Assembly: GCA_030691545.1 (NCBI GenBank) | Contig: JAUYEE010000184.1 | Location: 1-37,067 of the forward strand | Length of the DNA stretch: 37,067 bases | Source: a bacterium | GTDB taxonomy: Bacteria; Auribacterota; JABMQX01 | Reading direction: 5' to 3' | In this document: positions 16,037 to 23,685 of the stretch, piece by piece | Numbering within the stretch: the first letter of the stretch is position 1 | Layout: every line of letters starts with the position of its first letter | Position numbers and translations under genes: made by a program | Notes under the pieces: model-generated | The model's database searches: none | Told to the model about the DNA's origin: nothing | The model's input: only the letters and a program-made list of their open reading frames with translations

Positions 16037-16432
16037 GTGCGAGACGTGGTAGTGAAAGTGCTTTCGATAATGCTTGCCCCTTCCGAAGCGACCCGCCGAC
16101 AGCGGCACACGCTTGGGGTTATGATACTCATTCTCGTCGTCGTGCTCGTTATAGTGGGCAGCCTGTTCTTGAGTGTGGGCGCCAGCCCGGGGACATCGCT
16201 TTTGTGGTGGGGGATTTGCTTTCTTCTGATTGTGTGGTCAGTCTATCTGGCGTACCTTGATGTGAGGAGCTTGCGGCACGAACTCCGCGCTCAGAAGAAG
16301 GAACTGTTTTTCTCGGTCTTCTCAAAGCCGCGCGCGAAGGATTCCGACAAAGAGAAGAAGTCGCCTCGCTCGGAGGCCCGGGAAACGCACAAGCCGCGTC
16401 GCACGGAAAGCGACACCCCATGGCGAAAATAA
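16037..16432 (+). CDS. Small two-helix membrane protein of unknown function
   Basis: The 131-residue protein is not recognised. The GTG at 16037 is chosen as the start because a strong TTGGAGG (16024-16030) lies 6 bases before it; an in-frame ATG at 15953 would add 28 residues without membrane or domain features. Two hydrophobic segments follow (MILILVVVLVIVGSLFL and LWWGICFLLIVWSVYLAYL), with a short extracytoplasmic loop between them. The C-terminal ~60 residues are highly charged and rich in Lys, Arg and Glu, with a likely coiled-coil start (VRSLRHELRAQKKELFF). It may be an assembly or scaffolding factor, but nothing proves that. It lies about 100 bases before the cyclase-like gene. Confidence 0.7.
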   Translation: MRDVVVKVLSIMLAPSEATRRQRHTLGVMILILVVVLVIVGSLFLSVGASPGTSLLWWGICFLLIVWSVYLAYLDVRSLRHELRAQKKELFFSVFSKPRAKDSDKEKKSPRSEARETHKPRRTESDTPWRK

Positions 16433-16534
16433 CTCCTTTGCCCCCGAAAACGGGCACCGGGAGAGAGTAAGAGGGCAGCTTGCGGTGAAGGCCGTGGCTG
16501 CTGTGAGAAAACTGAATGAGGGAGTCCAGGGAAC

Positions 16535-17689
16535 ATGATGAGACAGATTTATCGCCACCCGGTTTTTCTCGCGATTTTTGTTGTTGCGGTTTTGGGCATC
16601 GCCGTGCGCGCTGCAGAGGTTTCCTCTCCTGAAAGCGGCTCGGCCGCGAGCGACGCAGCGCTGCGGGCCCGGGTGAAAGAAGGGCTTGCGCGAGCGACTC
16701 GCTGGCTGAAGACCCAGCAGCAGGAAAACGGAAGGTTTGTGGATACGTCCATCGTCAATGACGACGGGAGCATCGGAAGCCAGGGGATTCAACCGGCCCT
16801 CACCGGGCTGGTCGTGTACGGCATCGCCAAAAGCCCCCTTGCTGAAGAACTCCGTGAGACCGACATGATGAAGCGGGCTGTCGCTTATATCAAACAGCAC
16901 GTTCATCCGGACGGGGGCATCTACGAACAGGCATTTGCCTCGACGTATCAGACCTCCGTTTGTCTGTCCGCCCTCGCGGCTCTCAAAGACCCCGCGAATG
17001 CCCCGACAGTCGCCGCGGCACAGCGCTATCTGAGATCGCTCCAGGCCGACCAGCAGGTGGGCGTGGCCCGCACACAGGCAAGCTATGGCGGATGGGGCTA
17101 CTCTGCCGACACACGGGAGGCGGACCTCTCGAACCTGCAATTCGCACTCACGGCGCTGAAAGAAAGCGGCGTGACCGCACACGATGCCGTGTGGGAAAAG
17201 GCCCTTCAGTTTGTCGAGCGATGCCAGAATATCAAAGTTGATGGGGGTTTCATCTATCGTCCGGGAGAGAGCAAAGCGGGCGTGGACGAGAAAGGCAACT
17301 ACCGGTCTTATCTCAGTATGACATACGCGGGTCTTCTCAGCTTCATCTACTGCGATGTGCGAAAGGACGACCCGCGAGTCCGCGCCGCGGTCGAGTGGCT
17401 TCGCAAGCATTACAATTTGGAGGACAACGTGCCCATAGGGAAGCAGGGCCTGTTCTATTCCTACCACACCATGGCCAAAGCTCTAACAGCCTACGGCGAG
17501 AGGGCTTTCGCGGACTCAACCGGTCAGAAGCACGACTGGTTTCAGGAACTCGCTTCTACCCTGCTCGAAAAGCAGAGCACCGAGGGTTTTTGGGTGAACA
17601 CCTCCAATCGCTGGTTTGAGACGGATAAAGTGTTGGTCACCGCTTATGTGATTCTTGCGCTGTCCGAAGGCTACGCGGCTTCTCCGTGA
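16535..17689 (+). CDS. Exported prenyltransferase/squalene-oxidase-repeat protein
   Basis: This is a 384-residue secreted protein. After a signal peptide (VFLAIFVVAVLGIAVRAAE) it consists of alpha-alpha-barrel repeats of the squalene cyclase and prenyltransferase beta-subunit type: TRWLKTQQQENGRF, QPALTGLVVYGIAKS, AYIKQHVHPDGGIYEQAF, and GGWGYSADTREADLSNLQFA. No clear cyclase acid motif (DXDD) or prenyltransferase zinc site is evident, so an enzymatic role is doubtful and a binding role is possible. Such exported barrels are widespread in Planctomycetes. It is followed after 76 bases by the BatE-like gene on the same strand. Confidence 0.75.
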   Translation: MMRQIYRHPVFLAIFVVAVLGIAVRAAEVSSPESGSAASDAALRARVKEGLARATRWLKTQQQENGRFVDTSIVNDDGSIGSQGIQPALTGLVVYGIAKSPLAEELRETDMMKRAVAYIKQHVHPDGGIYEQAFASTYQTSVCLSALAALKDPANAPTVAAAQRYLRSLQADQQVGVARTQASYGGWGYSADTREADLSNLQFALTALKESGVTAHDAVWEKALQFVERCQNIKVDGGFIYRPGESKAGVDEKGNYRSYLSMTYAGLLSFIYCDVRKDDPRVRAAVEWLRKHYNLEDNVPIGKQGLFYSYHTMAKALTAYGERAFADSTGQKHDWFQELASTLLEKQSTEGFWVNTSNRWFETDKVLVTAYVILALSEGYAASP

Positions 17690-17765
17690 GATGGCTGAGA
17701 ACAAAGGACGCCGCGAGAAGGTCAGGCGTCATCGCTTGGTAAACCTCCCACCGTGACGGAGGCAC

Positions 17766-18560
17766 ATGCGCAGGCTCTCCTACAACGCCGTGTGCGGCAT
17801 TGTCCTCGCTTGTCTAATGACCGGCCTCATCGCTTCTTTCTTTTTCGTGCGCAGACTGCGCCCTCGTGAATTCAAAAGAGAACTCTCCGCCATCAACGCC
17901 CTGTACGCGAAAGGCGACTATAAGCGGTGCATCATCGCTTACGAAAACCTCGCCAGCCGCTACAACATGCGCTGCATGACGCTGTACTACAACCTCGGCA
18001 ACGCCTACTACCTCGCTGGCAACCTCGGCAGGGCAATCCTCTACTACCGAAAAGCCCAGGTGCTCGCCCCGCGGGACCGGCAGGTCGCTGACAACCTCCG
18101 CATCGCCCAGGCGGAGGCGAAGGTGACAATTCGGCCCGAGCAAAGCGAAACGGCTCACTCCTTCGGCGGAAGGCTCGTGCAGCTTTTCTCCTTGTTTGAG
18201 GGAGTGGCGGCGTCGTTGACGTTCCGCTGGCTACTCGTCGTTTCCGTTGTTTTGGCGGTGTTTTTAGGGCAGAGGCGCCGCTGGTTCGTCCGCCTGAGTA
18301 TCGCGTTGGCTGTGCTCTTTTACCTGTCAGTGGGTGCAACCGTTTACAAAGCCTATGTGCAAGAATCGTCACGGGAAGCGGTGGTGCTCGGCGGATTTGC
18401 GACCGTCAGAACCAAGCCCGACAGGAACGGCCCGACGACCGAAGTCCTCCTCGAGGGGACAACGATAGAAATCAAGTTCCGCCGGGATGGTTGGTGCCAG
18501 GTCGCCCTCGGTAACGGCAAAGTCGGTTGGGTCGAAGAATCCGTCCTCGGAGAAATCTGA
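17766..18560 (+). CDS. BatE-like TPR and SH3-domain membrane protein
   Basis: The 264-residue protein starts with an N-terminal membrane anchor (MRRLSYNAVCGIVLACL...). Tetratricopeptide repeats follow at about 40-115 (INALYAKGDYKRCIIAYENL and YYNLGNAYYLAGNLGRAILYY). Two membrane helices lie at about 150-205 (WLLVVSVVLAVFLG and LSIALAVLFYLSVGATVY), and a bacterial SH3-like domain closes the protein at about 210-262 (GGFATVRTKPDRNGPTTEVL ... GWVEESVLGEI). This layout is that of BatE/BatB-E 'aerotolerance' proteins, which in other bacteria sit with MoxR ATPases and vWA proteins; none is present here. GGAGG lies 3 bases before the ATG. The partner is unknown. Confidence 0.7.
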   Translation: MRRLSYNAVCGIVLACLMTGLIASFFFVRRLRPREFKRELSAINALYAKGDYKRCIIAYENLASRYNMRCMTLYYNLGNAYYLAGNLGRAILYYRKAQVLAPRDRQVADNLRIAQAEAKVTIRPEQSETAHSFGGRLVQLFSLFEGVAASLTFRWLLVVSVVLAVFLGQRRRWFVRLSIALAVLFYLSVGATVYKAYVQESSREAVVLGGFATVRTKPDRNGPTTEVLLEGTTIEIKFRRDGWCQVALGNGKVGWVEESVLGEI

Positions 18561-18588
18561 ATCCTGTTTATCCTGTAATCCTGTCGCC
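18561..18588. repeat. 'ATCCTGT' tandem phrase repeat
   Basis: ATCCTGTTTATCCTGTAATC continues as CTGTC directly after the stop of the BatE-like gene: three ATCCTGT units spaced by 2 bases. It resembles an intergenic phrase common in uncultured bacterial genomes. It is non-coding here. Confidence 0.6.
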
Positions 18589-18629
18589 AATAACTTCGTC
18601 ACCAGAGTTGTGAAGTGGAACACGCTAAC

Positions 18630-19431
18630 ATGAAATACATGTCCCTGTGCGGGACATACGATTCCGACGATAAGGAACCGAAAAGCGTACCGACGAACCT
18701 GACAAGGAAGTACGTTTACGCTGGCGGGGTGGCCCTCGGGTGTGGCTACGTTTGAGTGGTGTGTTCCGTGAGTGTGGGAGGATTGGCCCCGTAATGGAGA
18801 GAAAGGGTAACGCTGCCGTCCCGGCGGCAGTCGTGAGGGCGTCTCGCCCTCACATGAGAACCAGGCCGGTGACATGTTTTGCTTTGGCGGAGCCGAACCG
18901 GGGGCAAGATGCCCCCGAGACAGCCGGCAAGATGCCGGCGGTACACGCATGTCCAGCCAAGAGGCCCTGCCAGCTCTGGTTTGACGGCCCTGTGCCCGCC
19001 CACCCAAATACAGCCGCGCCGTGGTCATCGGCGAGCTTGACAACAGCGACAACCGGGCGAGACAATACCCCCGAGGATTGAGCCTCGGAGGCGGCATCGG
19101 CGGAATCCTCTACTGCAAGCAGTCGGGGAGTTTCTACTATTACCATTACGACGGGTCGGGGAACGTGACTTCGGTCACGGACGGCGACGGGGAGGAGGTC
19201 GCCATTTACGAGTACGACTCGTTTGGCAACGTGCTCACTGAAGCTGGCTCTTTGGCAAATGAATTTAAGTTCTCGACGAAGCAGGCGGACAAACGCGGGC
19301 AGCTCATTGACTTCGGCTTCCGCTGGTACGACCCGGGCCAGCAGTCTATCCTTCATAGGATGGCTATGTCGCGGCTGCCGCTCTCAATCTGTCGCCCCGT
19401 GAAGCTCAATCCATCTCCTTCCGAGATGTGA
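18630..19431 (+). pseudogene. Decayed RHS-repeat gene, C-terminal core remnant
   Basis: Two plus-strand pieces look like the end of an RHS-type protein. The first (18630-18755, 41 codons) ends in NLTRKYVYAGGVALG and stops. The second, open from 19021 to 19431, reads LSLGGGIGGILYCKQSG, FYYYHYDGSGNVTSVTD, EVAIYEYDSFGNVLTEAG and NEFKFSTKQADKRGQLIDFG, then breaks off after FRWYDPGQQSILHRM, where an intact RHS core would continue into SRDPIGE. The 3' end runs 26 bases into the end of clpP. Palindromes at 18811-18939 separate the pieces. No N-terminal part or toxin tip remains, so this is a remnant rather than a gene. Confidence 0.75.
18811..18939. repeat. Cluster of four short palindromes inside the RHS remnant
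   Basis: In order: CTGCCG/CGGCAG (18813-18830); GTGAGGGCG/CGCCCTCAC (18833-18853, 9-base stem, loop TCT); CGGGGGC/GCCCCCG (18899-18917, loop AAGAT); and GCCGGC/GCCGGC (18923-18939, loop AAGAT). The last two share the loop but not the arms. This is the behaviour expected of a structure-conserved repeat family rather than simple copies. Confidence 0.8.
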
Positions 19432-19996
19432 TGATTTTGTTCACGAGGCGGTAGTCCTGCGCTTCTTTCGCGGAGAGCCAGAAATCGCGGTTGGCGTCTT
19501 GGGAAATCTGCTCGACGGTCTTACCGGTGGCTTCGGCGACGATGCTGTTGAAGCGGTCCTTGAGCTTGAGGACTTCCTTGGCGGTGATCTGGAGGTCTGT
19601 TGCTTGTCCCCAGGCGCTTGTGAAGGGCTGGTGAAGAAGGAAGCGAGAATTGGGAAGCGAGTACCTCTGGTCCTTTTCTCCCGCAAGGAAAATCAGGATC
19701 GCCGCACTGGCACAGAGTCCGGAGCAAACCGTCCGGATCGGCGGCCGCACGAACCGCATCACATCGTAAATCGCGAAGCCGGAGTCCGCCGCCCCACCCG
19801 GCGAATTGATGAAGACAGTGATGGGTTTCTTGGGGTCCTCTTCCTCCATGAGAATCAGGCTGGCGATGACGCGCTCGGCGGTCACATCGTTGATGGCGCG
19901 TGAGATCAAGATGTCTCTCTTTCTCAGGAGTCTCTCGACGAGTTTCTCCTCGATTCTTTCCCGCTGTTCTTCTTCGTTTTCCTGAAGCCAGTTCAT
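19406..19996 (-). CDS. clpP: ATP-dependent Clp protease proteolytic subunit (ClpP)
   Basis: The 196-residue protein matches ClpP length. The catalytic triad is visible as Ser97 in GLCASAA, His122 in RFLLHQP and Asp171 in ANRDFWLS, the same numbering as E. coli ClpP. FINSPGGAADSG forms the oxyanion-hole region. GLCASAA replaces the usual GQAAS, so this is a divergent copy. The start at 19996 fits a GGAG 8 bases upstream and the usual N-terminal length. A downstream clpX is absent; the partner ATPase must be encoded elsewhere. Confidence 0.92.
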   Translation of the reverse strand: MNWLQENEEEQRERIEEKLVERLLRKRDILISRAINDVTAERVIASLILMEEEDPKKPITVFINSPGGAADSGFAIYDVMRFVRPPIRTVCSGLCASAAILIFLAGEKDQRYSLPNSRFLLHQPFTSAWGQATDLQITAKEVLKLKDRFNSIVAEATGKTVEQISQDANRDFWLSAKEAQDYRLVNKIITSRKEMD

Positions 19997-20114
19997 TCGC
20001 GTTTCTCCAGACTCGCCGTGAAGGCGAAACTTCGGCAGGATGCTCTGTTCACTTGAGGCGCGAGTCACCTCTGTTGATGGACATACCCGCGCGATTGGCG
20101 CACAGATCGGGAGC

Positions 20115-20143
20115 AGCATACCAGTTTCGCGCCGGAAGAACAA
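20115..20143 (-). promoter_or_regulatory. Candidate promoter of clpP
   Basis: On the minus strand TTGTTC (20138-20143), a 17-base spacer and TATGCT (20115-20120) give a plausible housekeeping promoter with a leader of about 110 bases to the ATG. Confidence 0.4.
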
Positions 20144-20182
20144 GTGCAGAGTGCCTCTGGTGTGATGCCGTCTCAGTGACAT

Positions 20183-20293
20183 GTGTCCGGCCGGCAGTTC
20201 TCTTGAAAGCTACTGGACAACTCGACGGTGTGCTCTTGGAGTGCTGGAGCCTTGCTTCAGCCTTGTAAGGCGGGGGCGGCGCTCCCGCACTCC
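20183..20293. repeat. Hairpin-bearing intergenic repeat element
   Basis: The element ends in a long hairpin. GGAGTGCTGGAGC (20238-20250) pairs with GCTCCCGCACTCC (20281-20293) over 12 of 13 positions, with an inner GCCTT/AAGGC stem. The minus-strand translation (KAEARLQHSKSTPSSCPVAF ... KRTAGRTHVTE) is a peptide pattern I recognise from hypothetical proteins predicted over such repeats in Verrucomicrobia-like genomes. Only this copy is in the window. Confidence 0.6.
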
Positions 20294-20483
20294 GAAGGGC
20301 CCAATCGGGCCGGTGGAATCGCGCCAACGGCCTGATCCTCATGCCCCTCCCGAGAATCCGGCCACACCCATCCCTTTCTCTCCGGGGTGCGACCTATGGC
20401 GAAAACACAAAGGCGGCTCCCCTCACGCAGTTTGCCGGGTGTGGTGTCCAGTAAGAGCGTCAGGCAGTCTTGGCCGCCGGGTC

Positions 20484-21098
20484 TCAGTATTTCCTGAGGA
20501 GTCCGATCACGACACCCTGGATGCGCACGTCCTCTGCGTCCACGATGATCGGCTCGATGTCGGGGTTCGCGGGCTGGAGCCGGATTTTGCTCCCCTCCCA
20601 GTAGAATTTCTTGAGAGTCGCTTCCTGCCCGTGAAGCAAAGCCACGACAGTCTCGCCGTTCTCGGGGTTCGAGCGCTCCTCGACGATGACGAAATCTCCG
20701 TCGCGGATTTGCTCGTCAATCATGGAGTCGCCGCGGACGCGCAGGACGTAGGTCGTTCCCTTGCCGAGCATCTCTTCGGGGATGGAGAGCATTTCCTGGT
20801 CAGTATCGGCGACTGCCTCGATGGGCTGACCCGCAGCGATAGTCCCGACCAGGGGCACTTCCGCCCTGCGGCTGAAAGCGAACTCGCTCGTCGGGACAAG
20901 CTCGATGGAGCGGCTCTGGTGGGGTTGCCTCTTGATGCACTTTTTTTTCTCGAGGAACTTGAGGTGCTTGTGAACTGTGGCTAACGAAGCCAGACGGAAA
21001 TGCTGTCGGATTTCCTCGATGCTCGGGGCATACCGATTGGCTGCAATGTAATCCTCGATGAAGTCGAGAACCTCGCGTTGTCTCCTTGTCAACGGCAT
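20484..21098 (-). CDS. lexA: LexA repressor (SOS response)
   Basis: LexA represses DNA-damage genes and is inactivated by RecA-stimulated self-cleavage. The 204-residue protein has a winged helix-turn-helix (1-65; recognition segment LASLATVHKHLKFLEKKK) and an S24 peptidase domain. The Ala89-Gly90 cleavage site lies in GTIAAGQP, the nucleophile Ser125 in GDSM and Lys163 in ATLKKF. The ATG at 21098 is preferred to a GTG three codons upstream, because that GTG lies inside the ribosome site AGGAGGTG, which is spaced 8 bases from the ATG. It is divergent from the LysM lipoprotein gene. Confidence 0.95.
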   Translation of the reverse strand: MPLTRRQREVLDFIEDYIAANRYAPSIEEIRQHFRLASLATVHKHLKFLEKKKCIKRQPHQSRSIELVPTSEFAFSRRAEVPLVGTIAAGQPIEAVADTDQEMLSIPEEMLGKGTTYVLRVRGDSMIDEQIRDGDFVIVEERSNPENGETVVALLHGQEATLKKFYWEGSKIRLQPANPDIEPIIVDAEDVRIQGVVIGLLRKY

Positions 21099-21133
21099 TG
21101 TATGCACCTCCTGTCCATTGGCGCCCGGGCGTA

Positions 21134-21147
21134 CGAACGCTGTTCCG
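21134..21147. promoter_or_regulatory. GAAC-N3-GTTC dyad in the lexA leader
   Basis: CGAAC-GCT-GTTCCG contains the half-sites GAAC and GTTC, the same half-sites as the Gram-positive LexA box (GAAC-N4-GTTC), but with a 3-base instead of 4-base spacer. It lies within the lexA leader about 36 bases before the start codon. It may be an operator or chance. Confidence 0.35.
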
Positions 21148-21216
21148 TTTGCAACCTAATGACTCTGCTTCGGGATGATGGCGTCCGCTCTCAAAGCTAT
21201 TGCGGATGTTTTGTGA

Positions 21217-21246
21217 TATGTTAGGCGAAAACATAGCGAATGTCAA
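21217..21246 (-). promoter_or_regulatory. lexA promoter with overlapping palindromic operator candidate
   Basis: On the minus strand a perfect -35 TTGACA (21241-21246), a 17-base spacer and -10 TAACAT (21218-21223) form a strong promoter. A dyad with perfect 6-base arms, TATGTT (21217-21222) and AACATA (21230-21235), 7-base spacer, covers the -10. That is the expected place for an autorepressor site. Confidence 0.7.
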
Positions 21247-21255
21247 GCGAAAATC

Positions 21256-21284
21256 TTGATTATTTTTGCAGCGTTTGCTATTCT
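21256..21284 (+). promoter_or_regulatory. Promoter of the TPR-LysM lipoprotein gene
   Basis: TTGATT (21256-21261), 17 bases, TATTCT (21279-21284). Transcription would begin near 21291, just before GAGGAG (21293-21298), giving a very short leader. It stands back to back with the lexA promoter, the two -35 boxes being 9 bases apart. Confidence 0.6.
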
Positions 21285-21305
21285 TATCCAAAGAGGAGCG
21301 CCACC

Positions 21306-22382
21306 ATGAATTTCCGCAGAAGAGCGGCTCAAGCCCGGCATTTGATTCTGTTCGCACTCTTGCTCGCCGCAGCCAGTTGTGGGAAGGAAGGCAAAAAGAG
21401 TACGGACCTGGATTCCCTGCTCCGGACGGGGCAGGAACAGATGCAGAAAGCGCGATATCGCGAAGCGGTGGTGACGTTTGAGAAAGCGACTCGCCTCCAC
21501 CCCTACGCCCCAGAACCGTACCTGCGGTTGGCTTTGCTCTACGAGGAATGCCTTCCGGACCCGGCAACAGCCCTTCGTTACTACCGAAAGTATCAGCAGG
21601 TGGAGAAGGACCCTGTGAAACGAGAGGAGGTCGGGGGGTGGGTGCGGCTGTTGGAGCAACGGGTCGCGAAAGCGAACAACGGCACGGTCAATAGCCCGGG
21701 GAACCAGCAAGGCGCCGCCGCGAGAACGACGTTGGCAGGGAACACCGCCGCGCAAGACGGCTCTTCCGGAGTCAAGCAAGAGGCCGCGAATGCGGACCTT
21801 CAAGCAAAATTGGAGAAGGCTCTGCAAGAGCTCGAGGTTGTCAAATCACAAAGGGCGGCGGAATCCGGGGCGCTTGAGAGGCTGGCGGCGGCTGAAAGGA
21901 CGATTGAACAGGTCCGCACTGAGAACGAATCGCTCGCAGAGGAGCTTCGCACGGCGCGCGCAAGAATTCAAGCACTGGAGTCCGGTGAGAAAGACCGGCA
22001 AATTGCGCAGCTCACGGGAGAATTACAGGAAACTCGGCGACAATTGGTCGCCGCCGAAGCTGCGAAAGCCCGAGCTGACGAAGAGATTGCCGAAATGAAA
22101 AAAGCGGCCGCGACGTACGCGGCGACTCTCTCCGCGCTTCAACGGGATTATGATAAACTCAAGAGGGGTGCCGCGACGCCGAAAGCGGCGCCGGTTGTAG
22201 AGACGAACCGGGTCAGAACCCATACAGTGCGCGCCGGGGAAACCTTGAAAAGCATCGCGGCATCTCGTTCGGTCTATGGGGACAGCGGTAAATGGATTCT
22301 TCTTTATCAGGCCAATAAGGAGAAGATTCGCGACCCGAACAAACTGATCCCCGGACAGGTTCTGGTGATTCCGCCGGGATGA
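21306..22382 (+). CDS. TPR / coiled-coil lipoprotein with C-terminal LysM domain
   Basis: This is a 358-residue predicted lipoprotein: a signal peptide with lipobox LAAASC (Cys about residue 25), one or two TPR units (MQKARYREAVVTFEKATRLH, YLRLALLYEECLPDPATAL, RYYRKYQQVEKD), an Ala/Gly/Asn linker, a long coiled coil (about 165-290) and a LysM domain at the C-terminus (HTVRAGETLKSIAASRSVYG ... KLIPGQVLVIPPG). LysM binds peptidoglycan or chitin-like glycans, so the protein probably bridges membrane and cell wall. GAGGAG 7 bases before the ATG supports the start. It is paralogous over the TPR part to the next gene. Confidence 0.85.
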   Translation: MNFRRRAAQARHLILFALLLAAASCGKEGKKSTDLDSLLRTGQEQMQKARYREAVVTFEKATRLHPYAPEPYLRLALLYEECLPDPATALRYYRKYQQVEKDPVKREEVGGWVRLLEQRVAKANNGTVNSPGNQQGAAARTTLAGNTAAQDGSSGVKQEAANADLQAKLEKALQELEVVKSQRAAESGALERLAAAERTIEQVRTENESLAEELRTARARIQALESGEKDRQIAQLTGELQETRRQLVAAEAAKARADEEIAEMKKAAATYAATLSALQRDYDKLKRGAATPKAAPVVETNRVRTHTVRAGETLKSIAASRSVYGDSGKWILLYQANKEKIRDPNKLIPGQVLVIPPG

Positions 22383-22513
22383 GCGGTTGCCGCGCCATTC
22401 GCTGAGATTTGCTGCCGCGGATGAGCGTCTGGCCGAAGTGAAGCGTCGTCATGCAATCAAAAGCCTGCGAACGACAAAAGCCTGAGATGGGAGATACGCG
22501 TCATCGGAGCGCT

Positions 22514-23626
22514 ATGACCAAGGCAGTCTTTCTCGGAGTTCTGCTCGTCGTGGGGAGCTGTCTCATCTCGACTTCCGGCTGTAAGAGAAAGGAGCGGGCG
22601 CAAGACTGGTCTCCTCACTACCGCGAGGCCATCGAAGCCTATCACGGCAGGGATTATCATCGGGCGGTTTCTCTCTTTGAAAAAGCGTTGGTGTACCTGC
22701 CGTCGAACATTGACATCTATCTCGACATCGCCGGAATCTACGATGATTTCCTCGGCGACCCCGCGAAGGCACTCTCGTACTACGACAAGTACTTGCAGGT
22801 GGCGACCGACCAGGAGAAAATCTCTTGGGCACGGAGCTGGGCAGCGGGTGCCAGGAAACGCCTCGCAGTGGTTTCCCCGGAGGAGGCAGCGCCCGGAACA
22901 CAACCCGACTTGACTGGGGACAAGGATAAGGCACTTGCAGAGCTGCGCAACCAACTTCAGGAAGCTCAACGGCTCCTGGCGGAGGAAAAGGAAAAGACAA
23001 AGGGGCTTTCCGAACGGGTCGGCGAGCTGAACGCCAAACTGGCCGCGGCGACGAAAGAACAAAAAGAACTACGTGAACAACTCGCGGCAGCTTCCCGGGT
23101 GAGGCAGGAATTCCCAGCCGAGCAGGAGAGCCGTACCGAAGATACGGGAGCAGGGGCCCAGCCGGGCTGGTTCCGACACTGGGTCACTGCTGGCTGGCTT
23201 CTGTCTGTGTGCCTGGGATTTCTTCTTGTGGTGCTGATCGTCCGACAGAAGTACGCCCGCGCGAAAGACAAAGCACTTCTCGCGAGTATCCAGGCTTCTG
23301 CTTCCGGAGGCGGCGAAGAGATTCGCAAAGAGGATGTCCTCGGGAAATACTACTGGGTGGAGAATGACCACAGCGCTGGAGTGTTAACGTTTACGGAGCG
23401 GGACGACGAGATTCACGTCAGCGCAATAGACGGGACCACGCGCCTGAGGTCGAGAGGTAAAGGCCATCTCGCGGGCAATGTGCTGACCGCAGTGCTCAGC
23501 AGCCCCGGCGAGGAGGGGGTCATGACAAAGTTCATTTTTGCCAATAAAGGAAGGACGCTCACGGCGGTGTGGCAGGGTGAGGAAGGTACGGCAGTCGCCG
23601 CTGGAACAAAAGAGATGCAGGAGTGA
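22514..23626 (+). CDS. TPR / coiled-coil lipoprotein-like protein with C-terminal membrane helix
   Basis: The 370-residue protein has a signal peptide with lipobox-like ISTSGC. Its TPR segment (YHGRDYHRAVSLFEKALVYL ... DIAGIYDDFLGDPAKALSYY) aligns with the preceding lipoprotein. A coiled coil follows (about 140-200), then a strong membrane helix (WLLSVCLGFLLVVLIV) near 230 and a soluble C-terminal domain of about 120 residues. If Cys lipidation holds, the C-terminal domain is cytoplasmic. That domain (GKYYWVENDHSAGVLTFTER and VMTKFIFANKGRTLTAVWQG) is beta-rich and unrecognised. GGAG lies 4 bases before the ATG; an in-frame ATG at 22487 is an alternative. Confidence 0.75.
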   Translation: MTKAVFLGVLLVVGSCLISTSGCKRKERAQDWSPHYREAIEAYHGRDYHRAVSLFEKALVYLPSNIDIYLDIAGIYDDFLGDPAKALSYYDKYLQVATDQEKISWARSWAAGARKRLAVVSPEEAAPGTQPDLTGDKDKALAELRNQLQEAQRLLAEEKEKTKGLSERVGELNAKLAAATKEQKELREQLAAASRVRQEFPAEQESRTEDTGAGAQPGWFRHWVTAGWLLSVCLGFLLVVLIVRQKYARAKDKALLASIQASASGGGEEIRKEDVLGKYYWVENDHSAGVLTFTERDDEIHVSAIDGTTRLRSRGKGHLAGNVLTAVLSSPGEEGVMTKFIFANKGRTLTAVWQGEEGTAVAAGTKEMQE

Positions 23627-23685
23627 GTCCATCTGCGACCACCGATTGCTCACGGCCGGCGTAGGTCAAGCGGACAATCGAGTCT

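Larger units (their letters stand above)
19997..20483. other. Intergenic region between lexA and clpP
   Basis: The 487 bases hold the clpP promoter candidate and a long repeat-like element at about 20183-20293. No open frame here has coding character. The right part (20294-20483) shows nothing recognisable. Confidence 0.5.

Noticed and set aside
16322..17467. 381-codon minus-strand open frame opposite the cyclase-like gene
   Set aside because: It overlaps two plus-strand genes with signal peptides and membrane helices and has no recognisable domain.
18811..18939. Possible CRISPR array
   Set aside because: The repeated units are short palindromes of differing sequence without constant repeats or regular spacers, and no cas gene is near.
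21200..21222. Second plus-strand promoter (TTGCGG/TATGTT) upstream of the LysM lipoprotein
   Set aside because: Only 11 bases separate the hexamers, too few for a housekeeping promoter; the better promoter is at 21256-21284.
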